Source: Gloeophyllum trabeum ATCC 11539 (taxonomy: Eukaryota > Basidiomycota > Agaricomycetes > Gloeophyllales > Gloeophyllaceae). Taken from it: a stretch of DNA of 64,000 bases. Where the stretch lies: assembly GCF_000344685.1 (NCBI RefSeq), contig NW_006920419.1:469169-533168 (forward strand). The letters run 5' to 3'. This document shows, one piece after another, positions 34,999 to 46,855 of this stretch; positions within the stretch are counted from its first letter, which is position 1, and each line of letters opens with the position of its first letter. The notes below the pieces were generated by a model that was not told where the DNA came from, did no database searches, and worked only from the letters and a program-made list of their open reading frames with translations. A program made the position numbers and the translations under genes.

Positions 34999-36006
34999 TG
35001 CTCGTTGATCTTGTGCTGTAAGTTGTCCATCGAGGGCGGCAGGATAGGACATGTCACCGATAGGGAGCAAGCAGTCCTGTGAGGAAGACTCGCTAGGACG
35101 AGGTGAGGCTAACGTTAAAAGCACTTGCGTTGCCCGATGTGAGACGGTTTGGAATCCACCCCAGTTCGGATAATGCGGGATGCAATGCAGAACACCACCA
35201 CCTTCGTTAATAGCGCAGAATGGAAGCAGTTAAGATTCCGAAGAGATTGGCAGATTGGCAATCCGAGCATACCCTGGTTGCCAACCGTGATCCCATATTG
35301 CTTGTAAGAAGATCGATGCCCTGTGCGACGAGTTGCCATCTCCGTCCGAGTAACAACTGGACGGGAGTTTCAACCTTCTTCACAGCCTAACACCGAACAT
35401 GTGGGACTTCGGATCGCCGATTCGTACTGTGAACAGATGACCTTCGTGAACGGCACAGGTCGGGACTCGGGACCGTAGGAGCGACGAATCCTCACGTCCC
35501 GAAATCAAGTCTCGAATTCAGTAAGAACGGGACCGAGTCACCCTTCTCAGTCTTGTCTGTATACATACTTGGGATGTCCAGAAGGTCATCGTCAGAGCCA
35601 ATTTTTGTCTTAGTAGACCGAGCTGGCCGCCTGGCCTACGAACGAAAGTTTAGAAGCGCTTCAGATGTTCAAACTCCGCGCACGTGTGGCTTGGGCTTAG
35701 TTCAAGCTCAAGTTGGTGCACGCGAATCAGAACGGTCGTACAGGCCACAGCCTGAGGACCAGCTGTCCAGATTAATCTCAGCGAACCACGCAGTACTCAA
35801 GTATCACCGGATCGTTAATTGAAGATGTACTAGAGAAGCCAGTGAAGCTGTCCGCTACCAAGGCCGAAGATGCTAATGCTACATTAGATGGTATCACATC
35901 CCGCGGGTATTTTAGTACAAACAATGTCGCAGCGATCAGTACAGCGTTCACACTCAAAAATAATCAAGCAACCATCGAGATCACACCGCGCAGTCTTGCT
36001 CTTAGT
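34999..36006. other. 1-kb intergenic region between copies C and D
   Basis: No supported gene; only short frames. Confidence 0.4.
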
Positions 36007-37759
36007 CTAATCAAACGTCCGTTCGTCAGACTCATTGACAGTCTGGATATCGCGCCGTCGTCTGACAGAGAGATCCTCCAGCGGTAGTTGCTCCTCCAGA
36101 TCTTCGTCTCTATCCCGCAAGGTCTCTCCGGCCACGCCGGAGCGGAATGTCATGGGCCGCAAATCCGTGCCGTGTCCGTCGATCACGAGGTTGGTCGTGA
36201 AGGCCGCCCCGAATACCTCGAGGGTGGTACGGGATGAGTTGAGGTCGCCATTCTGGTGGATGTTAAGCATTAGGCGCGAGAGCATTGTAACAGAGATGCT
36301 GAAAATGAATATGTCAACGAAGGTCGAGAACAGCAGGACAGCTTGGGCGGGGACAGTGGGCGAACACTTACTTGCTGGTGAAGGTTGATAGGACGCCCTT
36401 TATCAGAGGGGCAGACAGCTAATCAGATACCCAGATATTGAGCATGCAAGAGTTTATATCAGCAGCCAAAGCACTGACGTAGAATGTCAGAATATTGGCA
36501 ACAGTGGCCAGAACCATGACGCTATCAGAATGCAAGTCAGCTTCCGGCACGCTGGGTGCATAATCAAGCTACCAACCTATAGTAAATAGTGCCTACATAC
36601 AGCAATCATAGACCTATGAGTGACCCATCAGAATCAATATCTGGCACACTCACCGTCTCGTAGCATGAGGTTTACCAAGTCGCTCGTCCTCGTGAGAGTG
36701 AGCCGGGAATTACGAGGGCGGTCACCCAGGGTCTTTTTCAGAGTCAGGGCGAAGACTAGGGTGTCCATCACCAGTAACGCTTCCCACCCTGTAGCGGTGC
36801 CTGGAAATGTACAAATAGGCATACTAGAAACCAAAAACGGTAGCAACCCAGCCATGCACTCACGGATGCCCCTAGAGTGAGTGGCAGAATTTGCATGGGT
36901 TCCGACCGTTAGATATGATTATTTGAGGGGACTTACGATTCTCGATCATAAGCGATGTGACACCCAGGCGAGTTTCTGATATCGCTATGCCCTGAGAGTA
37001 CTTGCCACTGTCGTTGAGAAGGACTGTGAATACAATGAGGAAACAGATACTCGGCGATATAACGTACCACGCTAATGCCCGCCAATGTGATACCGACAAC
37101 AACTAGACCCACCAGGACCCGCCGGCTACATCCGTAGAGAGCGTAAATACGCAGGACCAGAAGTACTGAAACGGGGGAGTCATTTATACACCCTCATGGC
37201 CTGGAGCGGGACGTGCTTACCAGCAACAATAACCGCGGTAAGAAGGACGGACAATTGACGGAATTGCATCGCAGCCTTGCAGCTACGTAAAACATGAGTG
37301 AGTACGCCGAATATACAGCTATGTCAGGGCATTCACCCCTGCGTAAGAGCTTTAGAGGTAATCGAAGGCGTGAAATACTGCAGAACCTACTTCTAAACTG
37401 AAGTCCTTGAATTCAAGGACTGTCGCAATAATATTGACGAGCAGAGCGTAATAGCGATTGGCAAGAAACAAGGCCTTGACCCCAATCCTTTTACTTCGCC
37501 ATATATACACCATTTCTGGTACCAGGGTTATGATATGGTCGTAAAATAGGATGGCTATGACAACTTAGCCTTAGCCGGAGGAAAGCGGGCGTAGAACCGT
37601 ACCGACTGCAAAGACGTGAGCATAATTTTGAATTAATCTATAGTGGCAATTATTCAGATTACGGCGCAACATAATGCGAAACGGAAGGGCTTACATAGCT
37701 CGAGCAACGGATTCAATGTCCTCGTCTGCGGACTCTACTTGATGCTCAGAGATCAACAT
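36007..37759 (-). CDS. DUF6533-type multi-spanning membrane protein, copy D
   Basis: ATG at 37759 gives an acidic start (MLISEHQVESADEDIESVAR). Exon 2 reads LIQNYAHVFAV, then AILFYDHIITLVPEMVYIW and LFLANRYYALLVNIIATV. Later: MQFRQLSVLLTAVIVAG, VLLVLRIYALYGCSRRVLV, RLGVTSLMIEN, GWEALLVMDTLVFALTLKK, LVNLMLRDG, VLATVANILTFYV, IKGVLSTFTSK and ISVTMLSRLMLNIHQ. The tail is long and strongly charged (RDRDEDLEEQLPLEDLSVRR), stop at 36007. Joins keep frame; no lesion seen. Confidence 0.72.
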
Positions 37760-39273
37760 TGTTCACACCACAAGAGCTTCAGCCAGGGCGACTCACCGCT
37801 CATGACGTCTGAGACATGCCAACTTGCAGCGACCTTGGCGCGATCGCTGCAGTCCGAATCGACCCTGGGCTTATGTCGAGATAAGAGACAGGTTCTACCA
37901 GGCTAGCGCGCCGCGGGATTAACGCTTTCAATGAACTAGCGTGATCAACGCCGCGGACGTTACTGGCTGCCAGTGGATTGATGGCGTCGGTGCCAAGTCT
38001 AAACGCCTCGGGGTCGGGCAAGGCCACCGTCGTCGTGCACGCTGCAGTCTGCTGGGGAACGTCGACGCCCAGAAGACGTTCGAGGTTAAGAAGGACAAAA
38101 GTAGCCACGGCCCACCGCTCGCCCTATCTTCCGTGATCTCATATTCCCGAACCATAGCACTGGCGCCACGTTATTTCAGAGCATAAGGGCCTTGCCGAAA
38201 GGGGGAATGAAGAACGTTCTTCGGACGCTTTGCCCTTGTTTGCATGTGTGGGTTCCTGCATGGACGACACCCTCAGATGGGACTTGAATGGTTATAAACT
38301 CTATTTTTTTTCGGAATCGTTTCCCGCCCGACAAAGTCTATGGTATCTGTCGCTCTTCAGCGCTCAGCGGCCTTTGAGGTCATCTATCGGTCAAGGTTTC
38401 CCATCATGTGGTGGTTTTTCCAGAGTATCCAATTCCCTTCAAGATATCCCGTCTACACATGCTCGACACTCCGCATCTTCGACTTCGCCCACGAGGAGAG
38501 ACCGCGAAGTTGGCATCTTCTCCTTCGTTTTTTCTGACCCTCGGTTCCCGGATGTGGGCCGCTGCCCAACCCGTCGAGATCCACACGAGCAAAACATTCG
38601 CTGTGAAGACAATCTCCGCTGCCTCGGCCGCAGCGCATCCTTAGCCCGATATCTGAGAGGCCCTTCGACTGCAGTGCTAGGCAATGTTCTACACTTGCTG
38701 GCGAAGACTTTCTCAGGAGCTCCAGAGTCGAGCCTTAACTTTGTCATGAAAGTACCTGTCTCCCGTTGGAGTGCTGCGACCCGTCGGCATTCTTGGTTAG
38801 TTTGTCGGCATCGGTAACATGTCGCTCATTCGTTAGTCAACTTAGTCAAGTTAGTGCGGATCGACTGCCCTGACTCTCACGTTATGTAGAATATTTCGTC
38901 GTGCAAGCTCTGCCAGGCGAATAGACTGCAGCGCCTTGATGCGCTCCTGGCATTCACCCACGATCCTTAGCTTGGGAAATGGCATGGTGCTCTTCTCTCT
39001 TGGCTGTTACGGTTTGTGAGCCTAGGCAAGCGCCCGCCGCCGACTGCAAACATCAAGGGATCGCCCATATTTATTCGCAATTGTAGCATCTCATTCATCA
39101 GCACGTCCGCATGGGTACTCGGACTTTTCTGTCGTTCGCATGCTGTCATGATGCTGAGTACGCGGTGGTTCGGGTGCGAGAAACAACAAAATACGATGCA
39201 GAATACAACGTTAACGCGGATTGGCCTACGCCATGAGTATAATATTACAGTTTTTGACTTCCCAGGTTTCTGT
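37760..39273. other. 1.5-kb region without a recognised gene
   Basis: Several overlapping frames of 60-195 codons (for example 38230-38817 +) are GC-rich shadows lacking domains, signal peptides or splice consistency. It may contain decayed sequence but nothing identifiable. Confidence 0.35.
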
Positions 39274-39932
39274 CTAATATGGGGGCTCCTCCCGTGGAAT
39301 CTGGCCATTGCCAAACTGATCCGTACCCTGCTCCTGCCTCTTCCGCTTCTGTTGACCATCATGGTGCATCTCCTTACTGCTCATGCCAGCGCCGGGGTGG
39401 CCAAGACCGCTGTGGACATCCTGCGACGTCGCGCCGGTAAGAGTGTCACCGACGGCTGTCCGCTCTGCATATGGGTCGCGGTCGATCACAACGTCGCCTA
39501 CCCGCGGCTGAGCTAGCGACTCCAGACCTCCCTCTGCCCTCGCTTGCAATTCTGAATGAATATAGCGTCAAAACAGCACTGCTTTGCGCCAGGAAAACCG
39601 GCAGGCTTACCTGAATTCTGCACCGCCCGAATCTGGTCAGCACTGGGACCCTGGTCGTGCGCCGGTGGGCGATCACGGCCTGTCGGAGGCGGTAGGTGCT
39701 CCTCAACTCGACGAGGTGCCGACTGCTGTTGGTGATCGCTTGGCGTCTCTTTGAACCGTGTTATTCAAGTCGTCCTACAATTTACTGTAGGATGCCAATA
39801 CATACCTTTAGGGAAGACCGCCGTGTAAGAGTGGCCGGTGGTGGCCTTCTCAGCACCTGGGATGCGAGCTGAGTTCGCGTCGGTGCCAACGTAGTCGTTG
39901 TGGCGGTGGCTGGTGACTGATTCGTTGGACAT
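39274..39932 (-). CDS. small conserved hydrophilic basidiomycete protein
   Basis: ATG at 39932 (MSNESVTSHRHNDYVGTDAN). Three exons: the first ends TAVFPK, the second runs ETPSDHQQQSAPRRVEEHLP to AVQNS, and the third begins ELQARAEGGLESLAQPR. It continues TLTGATSQDVHSGLGHPGAG and MSSKEMHHDGQQKRKRQEQG, and ends GTDQFGNGQIPREEPPY. Both introns restore frame exactly. The GATSxDVHxGLGHPGxGM(S/T)SxExHHDG and GTDQxGxGxIPRE blocks match a small, disordered, uncharacterised protein I recall from many Agaricomycetes. No function is known to me. Its richness in Gly, Gln, His and Lys suggests a soluble, perhaps stress-related, disordered protein. Confidence 0.65.
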
Positions 39933-40029
39933 GGTTGCGGTCGTTTACAATGGAGAAAAGTACAAAGTGCTGAGTCTGCAGAATCGGTACGAGAAACGTT
40001 TGTGAGGATCCATCCATTACTTTCATGAC

Positions 40030-40037
40030 TATATATA
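40030..40037 (-). promoter_or_regulatory. TATA box of the small hydrophilic protein gene
   Basis: TATATATA 98 bp upstream of the minus-strand start codon at 39932. Confidence 0.5.
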
Positions 40038-40296
40038 CGGGCTCTGTACTGGTGGAGAACGCCTTCATCGCTCCGCCACCGTCAGAGTTGCATCATAGCG
40101 CCATCCGCGTCATATAGCCACGTGCAGCGTCGAGGAAGCTCCAAATCCGTCTCGCGACTTCCCGAGCAGCGCACCTGGTCCGTGCGCAACCCTCTCAAAT
40201 ATATAGTCTGGCGTCCAGCGTTTACGATTCCTTACCACTCTGGCCTTTTGGCTTAGATCAAGTGTAGTATCTGTTCTTAATAGTTTAACCACTATT

Positions 40297-40315
40297 ATGA
40301 GGGCACCGCCCTCAT
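40297..40315. other. short perfect hairpin
   Basis: ATGAGGGC, a 3-base loop ACC, then GCCCTCAT, followed by TTTT. Outer bases AACCA/TTGGTT partly extend the stem. Function unknown. Confidence 0.5.
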
Positions 40316-40652
40316 TTTTGGTTATCTAATTTTTGCCGCCCTTGACCTTCGAGCTCTGCTTGCAACTCGGGGGCGCGATGACCTTGCCACTGCACTGCCG
40401 GCTTGTGTCGTCGGGGGATCTCTGCCCTCCTTTTCGCTGCTTGTCTACGCGTCATCATTGGATGGTGCTTGAGCGTTCAGCGAATAGATTTGGTTGCAGA
40501 TCTCAGAGTGGGGTGGACTCTTTCCCGTGCTCATGTTGTTGTGGATGTCACATGTGATTGGATGATACTTGCAATAATATGTATGTCCATGTAAATACAG
40601 TTGTTCCTTGGTGCTCTGTTCATTGTGCATTTTTTATTGATACTTCATAGTT

Positions 40653-42228
40653 CTAGTACTCTCTGTCCACCCCGTCTATTTCCATACAACTGCTTGCAAA
40701 GATGTGAATCGGAGACCTTGCGAACTCATGCGAGTTAAGCATGAGCCGGGAAACTAAGGTGACTGAGATTCTGTCCCGTTGAAGCATATGATCCGTGGTC
40801 AGCCTCACAAGGAATACAATAACATAACACTTACATGTTTGCGAATGTGGAAAGGTCTCCCTTTAACAAAGGCTATTCTATGATGAGAACTCCGCGGCGA
40901 CAAGACACAGCAAGGAGTTCGTACCGAAGCAAACTACAATAGGCGTACCGTGCCCATCCTGTCATCAGTGATCATGAATAGCGAAAAACATGAGAGTCTC
41001 ATGACGCACATAGAACGTCAGGATGTTTGCTACATTAACGAGTGCCATCAGCCTAGAGTGATCGTGGGTTACCGATGTAGCGTCCGAGTGCCTTGCCGCT
41101 AACCAAACGCTTACGCGAAATACATGGAGCCTATATGAAATAAGTTATAATCCCATCTAGTCTCACTTGGTCACTCACCATCGTTCAGGATGAGGGACAT
41201 TATCCGTGAGGAGTCCTTCAATCTACGAGTGGTGTATCCCCGCGAAAAAGCTTTGTTTACAGTGAGGCCGAATATCAATATGTCGAATACCACTAGTGCT
41301 TCCCAGGCAAGAGCAAGCCCTGATTTCCCTAGATCTCAATCTGCTGTCCGTTCTGACGAAGTGAGGTACTACATACGTTCCCCACTGCAAGTGGAAGGTA
41401 GGCGTCAGCGCATAGAATAAGTAGAACTTGACGTACGTTCCGGGTGGCATGCTGGACATACAGATAGGGTGGAGGACCATCATATGGACTTGATGCAGCA
41501 TCGCATACTGTAAGCGGTGTAAGTAAAGTGATGCGCTGCACCGGGGGAGAGAACTGGGGGGACGCACGCATATGATGCCCAAGAGCGGCAGCCCAATACC
41601 AAAGATAAGTAGCAGTACTTTCAGATTTTGTCTATACAGCGCTTGGGTGCGCAGAATCAGAACGACTGGAGCGGTCACTCGGAGCGTAAGAGCTTTGACA
41701 GGCAGGCGGCAGAGGGCTTACGGCATACAATTACTTGGCTTGCTATCATACTGATTTGGTGGAGCGTGAAGAGGAATCTACAGCTGTAACCTCTTTAAGT
41801 GGGGCTATGCGCGACCGGGATGCAGGAGAATGCTAACCCCTGAATATCAGACATCAGTTAACGTTCGCTATTATGACTGGGATGAGAGCGCACTCACGGC
41901 TGTAGACAAATCCCGAAACATGAGGCTGATCAGCACTGAGTTTATTAGGAAAGCTAAATATCGATTGGCGAGAAACAAAAATTTTGCCAAGGAGAATTTG
42001 GCACTCCAAATGTAGTTGACCTCGCAACCGAAAGTCAAGAGGTGGTCATAGTGTAACACAACTGCGGAGGGTGTGTTCAGCTTGGAGGCCAAACAGCAAA
42101 CTAGATCGTGGCTCACCGATAGCCAGGAGAGTGGTGGAGCCATGAACACGACTATCGAAAGCAGTGTCAGTGAACGTCTCGGGATGCACCAATATAATGG
42201 TTCACATCTGTAGCTTGTCGTCTTCCAT
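40653..42228 (-). CDS. DUF6533-type multi-spanning membrane protein, copy E (short tail)
   Basis: ATG at 42228 (MEDDKLQ, then donor GTGAAC in the same phase as the other copies). Next exon RVHGSTTLLAI, then VVLHYDHLLTFGCEVNYIW and LFLANRYLAFLINSVL. Following: HQISMIASQVIV, VVLILRTQALYRQNLKVLL, LAWEALVVFDILIFGLTV, IMSLILNDG, LMALVNVANILTFYV, LKGDLSTFANM and RISVTLVSRLMLNSHEFAR. The protein ends about 25 residues later (MEIDGVDREY, stop 40653). The C-terminal tail is much shorter than in A, B and D, either a natural variant or truncation by an early stop. The rest looks intact. Confidence 0.65.
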
Positions 42229-42980
42229 AGTCGTTTATGGGCGCACCAAGCACATGAAGTTGTCCCTCCCAGGCTACGGGACCACCTTATAGCTCTCGGG
42301 CGGCATACTGACAGCTTCCGTTGCCCAGAACACTGCGCCTAGATTATCAGTGTCTCTATAGTACACTTCAGCCCTTCATACGGAAGGAATCAGAATACAT
42401 CTCTGGAACACGATTTGACAGAACGGTCATTTAAGAAGCGATGCAACCCAGGAACGAGCACAGAAGCATAATTCAAGCCGCAGGTGATACGTTCCAACAT
42501 GTCTGGACATATAGGTACTTCAGCCAGCTACAGCCAGATTTCTTGAGATGTCTCTCGTTCCAGTGGCTCTCGACTGAATCAATCAGCATGTAGCAGAGTA
42601 TCACCCAAAAGGGAGACCAAATAGCTCACCTTCAAAGCCATGGGAGGATCGCATGGGCATCTGCCCCGTCAACTTCGATCACTAATCGAGAAGAGACACT
42701 TTCAAGACGAGTGACTAAGGTGGCGATGTTCTGCCTCATGTAAGAGATTGACGGGCTTTCGAGAGTGAAATCAACAAAGACGGGCGAGTAACTGACGACG
42801 GGCGAGGTGGCTTGATCATTACTACTTGTGTTACCTTTACAGCGCGATGGATGGTGCGAACAGCGCTGTATGGAACAAAAATGCATCCTTGCATCATAGT
42901 CTACACAAGGCGACAAAGATTCTCGCCTGAAGGAAGTTCGTCAGTACACGCTGTGAGCCCATCAACTTGAACATGTTACT
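42229..42980. other. intergenic between copy E and the permease
   Basis: No coding evidence in this stretch. Confidence 0.4.
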
Positions 42981-45320
42981 CTAGGCATCTATTCGAACCT
43001 CCACTGGCACTTTTCGGAATGTCGCTCTTGACGAGCCATCTTCGGTCTTGATCCACTGCCTGCGCAGCATATACCCTCCTTTCCGTGGCAACCAGTTGAA
43101 ACGCACGAGCCAATAGCATATACCGATCAAGGATATCGACACGGCCACAACGGCATGAGACTGGCAAATCAATCATGATGAGCACTGACGGCACCCGATA
43201 TCGATGATCGACATGATGGATGACCCACCCAATACGGCAGATGCTCGTACTGCTTGAAGCCGGGGGCGGGAGGCACGAAAGGAGCTGTGATCAAAAAGAG
43301 ATTCGCGAAGAAAAACCACACCACTACAGGCTTGTAGGCACGGAACGGTGGTCTCCAATTGTAGGATCTGTACCACCGCGTGGACAATAGCATAAGACCC
43401 GCGGATACCAGAGTATTGAAGATCGCCAACGGATAGGCAGACACTTCCATGCCCAGTCACTCTGGTCAGCGGGAATATACCAACGGATGCCTATAGTACT
43501 TACTGCTCAGCATGAGTAGATACGCATCGCCAGGCGGAGCGGCGATCATGATCGCACTCGAAACCAGTGCCGTTGTGGTGAGGCCGGCAAGCGGCGTCCC
43601 AAAGGGTTTGTTGCTCGCAAAAAACGGTGACCAAGGAAGGATAGCTTCCCGACCAAGCTCCTGGATAACTAGCAGATATCTGGATTAAACACTATGACCT
43701 GAGGAGTCCGAGCGCGAGCCAACCTCGTCCGTATGCAAAGAGCGTGACGGATATGTTCCCGAGGGTGGACAGTGCGATGATGATGCTGAGGGTCTGGAAC
43801 ACATGGTCATTGATGGAACAGTTGAAACGAATCGATATTGTTTCCTCGCCTTCTCTATTCGTGCACCAAATAAATTACGAAAGAAGAGAGCACTGGGTTA
43901 CTACCATCAGAACACGGGTGACTGATATACCAAGGAAGGTGCTGACGCAACAATTTGCCGGCTACCCAAGATGTCATCCTTGGAAACGACAGCGAAATAC
44001 GCTATGTTCACCGACAGATATACCATAGCCACAAATAAGACGGCCACGGGTGCTGCGATCTTGATTGTCCTGATGGGATTCTTTACCTCCGAAAGAACGT
44101 AGTTCGCGTTGTGGTAACCGATGTACGCCCTGCCGCCTAACATTGACTGGAGCTCTGCGGTTGAAAGCCTACCAAGCTTACCAAGCAACGTTGAACATCC
44201 CAGTAACAAGCGAATTGACGTCTTTTGTAGTGTCTTCCCACATCGTGTTCCATTCCAGATTGTGAGGCGCTTCGACTCCATCTTCGAGCCCGAAACCGGG
44301 CACGCCGAGGAGGTGGAACACGCCAGAGAGGATTATTGCAAGCAGAACAAATACTTTGAAGATGCCTACCCAATCTTGCATGCGGATGCCCCATTTCATA
44401 AACATACCATGCATTGCGAGGCAGAACATTGTGCAAGAAATTCCGACCAATCTGACATTCCAGGTGCCCGGAGCAATACCTAGCGCATGAAGGACATCTA
44501 GAGAGACTGCCTTCAACATCTTCTCCTGTGAGATGATATCAAATCACATACATTGACCGAATGCGGTACTGTTGGCGGACGTCCAGCCCTGGTATTCCAC
44601 ATTGTCAGTTCCACAGGGTGTTGAATGCGCACTTGGACGCTTACTATGAACAGAGCATATGACGCATACATGCACGAAACCAGGTACCTAGGACGCCTGT
44701 AGAGGTACTCCATGTACGTTTTCTCGCCTCCGCTCCGCGGTAGTCCCTATGAATGCGGTGAGTCCATTGAGGCATTGAATTGAAGAACGGAGTTGGGTAC
44801 ATACAGTACCGAGTTCCACGTATACCGCTGCGCCTGCTGCAGCGATAGCGGCGCCGATCATCCACATTAGCATGGTCACCCCGACGCTTCCGGCGGACCT
44901 CAGGATGATACTTGGTGTCGAGAATATCCTATTCTCCGTGTCATTGCAACGATCGCACTCTCATTATTCGATGACTTGCCCAGTACCAATTATGCGATTG
45001 AATATGAGGAATATGGCGCTGACGACACCTTATCTCCAGCAAGTTCAAGCGTCCGTTAGCTATCTGAAAATGCAAACAGACTCACCGAGGCGTCTTCGGG
45101 ACTCCGGCACTTCTTCAGGATTGGCTGCATCTTTCCCTACAAAGCAAACTAAGAGATCAGACTTGGAATCTGCTAGGTAGTGCGTACAGTCATCATCCTC
45201 ATTCAAGGGACCTTCTAGTAGCCTATCTTGTACCAAATGCTCGCTATCGAAAGTGGTTCCTTGCCGATCTAAAAGTGGTTCTCTTTCCGATGAAATGGTC
45301 CGTCCGGTTTCAGATACCAT
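42981..45320 (-). CDS. amino-acid permease (high-affinity methionine permease type, MUP1-like)
   Basis: ATG at 45320 with a hydrophilic, acidic N-tail (MVSETGRTISSEREPLLDRQ) followed by APC-superfamily helices in order: VSAIFLIFNRIIGTG, GVTMLMWMIGAAIAAAGAAV with YVELGT, SGGEKTYMEYLYRRPRYLV, ALGIAPGTWNVRLVGIS, MFMKWGIRMQDWVGIFKV and GVFHLLGVPGFGLEDGVEAP. Then come GYHNANYVLSEVKNPIRTIK, YLSVNIAYFAVVSKDDILGS, LGNISVTLFAYG, YPLAIFNTLVSAGLML and the end ATFRKVPVEVRIDA, stop 42981. RIIGTGIF and SEVKNP are hallmark LAT/methionine-permease motifs. It imports amino acids, likely methionine or related, across the plasma membrane by proton symport. Many introns; no disabling change seen. Confidence 0.85.
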
Positions 45321-46129
45321 TGTCGGGAGCTTGAATGCCTATGACCAGCTATGACTTAGACAGACGGCAGGGAGTCAGCTGCGTCCATGGCACGTTCTAA
45401 TCCTGGTGCCGGCCCAACATCGTGTATTCCGCAAGCGCGCTATGGCGTGATGGTTTCGCACCACTATCGTCAGAGCGCTCCTCTTGCCTTTGGTGCTGGC
45501 AATCGAAGACCAGGTCGCGGTGTGATCTTGGGCTAGCGAGAATTCGACGGGAGAAGGAAGTGCGCACATATGGCATGCCTGCTATGGTACCGGTGATTGT
45601 CGATATTCAGAATTATCAGGCGTTTCACCTTGTAGTAGCTTGCACTGACTTTTGCAGATTTCGCGCCCAGCACTCTCCCTATTCTCAATGTGAAACTGCA
45701 CATCTCCATGCTTCTCAAGAGATGCCATGCTTTCAGCATACACAATTCCAGCCTGGGTGAATTGTATATCTATTGAACAGCTTTGGAACAGCTTGCAGCC
45801 ACGTAGTGATGGTACGTGGCGTCATTAATGTCCATCTGCTACGGCTAAATACAGCAGTTCTCGACCCACCCAAAACCAGGAGGAGCCGAAATTTGCATCA
45901 ACCCATACTTCACAGCTCCCAGAACATCTCCTCGCGAAAACCGACATACGGGCCTCAGGCCGGAGGAAGGTCCACGTTCGACTCAACCAGTCGATGGGTG
46001 GCGTGGGGACTGTGGGTACCGGAGGCCTCGAGACTGGCCCGGGGACCTGCTCCACGGGCGCTCTCTCTAATCTATCCGAATCGCGACAGATCATCTCCGA
46101 TCGGTAATACCCGGTTATATCCCTAGATT
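45321..46129. other. intergenic between divergent permease and cyclophilin
   Basis: Contains both promoters; no gene seen. Confidence 0.4.
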
Positions 46130-46136
46130 TATAAAG
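46130..46136 (+). promoter_or_regulatory. TATA box of the cyclophilin gene
   Basis: TATAAAG 64 bp upstream of the start codon, followed by a C-rich leader. Confidence 0.6.
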
Positions 46137-46193
46137 GCTCTGCCGCTCTTCCACCCAAGTCCACCCCCCCCTCATCGATTTATCTTCTCCGTA

Positions 46194-46855
46194 ATGTCGA
46201 ACGTCTTCGTGAGTACCTTTCCGCGCGTGAATCCCACCTTCATAGGCACTAATGAGCCCGTCCGCAGTTTGACATCGCCATCGACAACCAGCCCGCCGGT
46301 CGCATCGTCTTCAAGCTATATGACGATGTCGTGCCGAAGACCGCGCGCAACTTCCGTGAGCTCGCCACCGGCCAGAATGGGTTCGGCTACAAGGGCTCCG
46401 CCTTCCACCGTATCATCCCCAACTTCATGTTGCAGGGCGGCGACTTCACCAAGGGCAATGGTACCGGTGGCAAGTCGATCTACGGCGAGAAGTTTGCAGG
46501 TCAGTATATGCACGATCGCCTTTTCCGGACGCTCACAATTGTTTGACGCCACAGATGAGAACTTCCAGCTGAAGCACACTAAGCCTGGTATCCTTTCCAT
46601 GGCTAACGCTGGCAAGAACACCAACGGCTCGCAGTTCTTCATTACCACTGTTGTTACGTCGTGGCTCGACGGTGCTCACGTCGTCTTCGGTACGATTCAT
46701 CATCTTGATGATGCCCGGTTTGTAGTCACTTATACGCCTTCGTTACAGGCGAGGTTGTCGATGGTATGGACCTCGTCAAGAAGATCGAGTCGTACGGCTC
46801 GGCTTCCGGCCAGCCCAAGGCAAAGATCGTCATTGCTGACTCCGGCACTGTGTAA
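46194..46855 (+). CDS. CPR1: cyclophilin A-type peptidyl-prolyl cis-trans isomerase
   Basis: The first exon is tiny (MSNVF), and introns follow it and also fall after GEKFA and after HVVFG. The product contains [55 protein letters not shown] (catalytic Arg in FHR), [43 protein letters not shown] and [11 protein letters not shown] with the cyclosporin-contact Trp. It ends VIADSGTV at TAA 46853-46855. Length (about 162 residues) and lack of targeting signals fit a cytosolic/nuclear cyclophilin that assists folding and binds cyclosporin A. All catalytic residues are present. Confidence 0.96.

Larger units (their letters stand above)
39933..40652. other. promoter region of the small protein and 3' flank of copy E
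   Basis: Contains a TATA motif and a short perfect hairpin; no gene recognised. Confidence 0.4.

Noticed and set aside
38230..38817. 195-codon plus-strand frame in the 37.8-39.2 kb region
   Set aside because: No domain or signal peptide, overlaps other frames of similar length on both strands; treated as chance.
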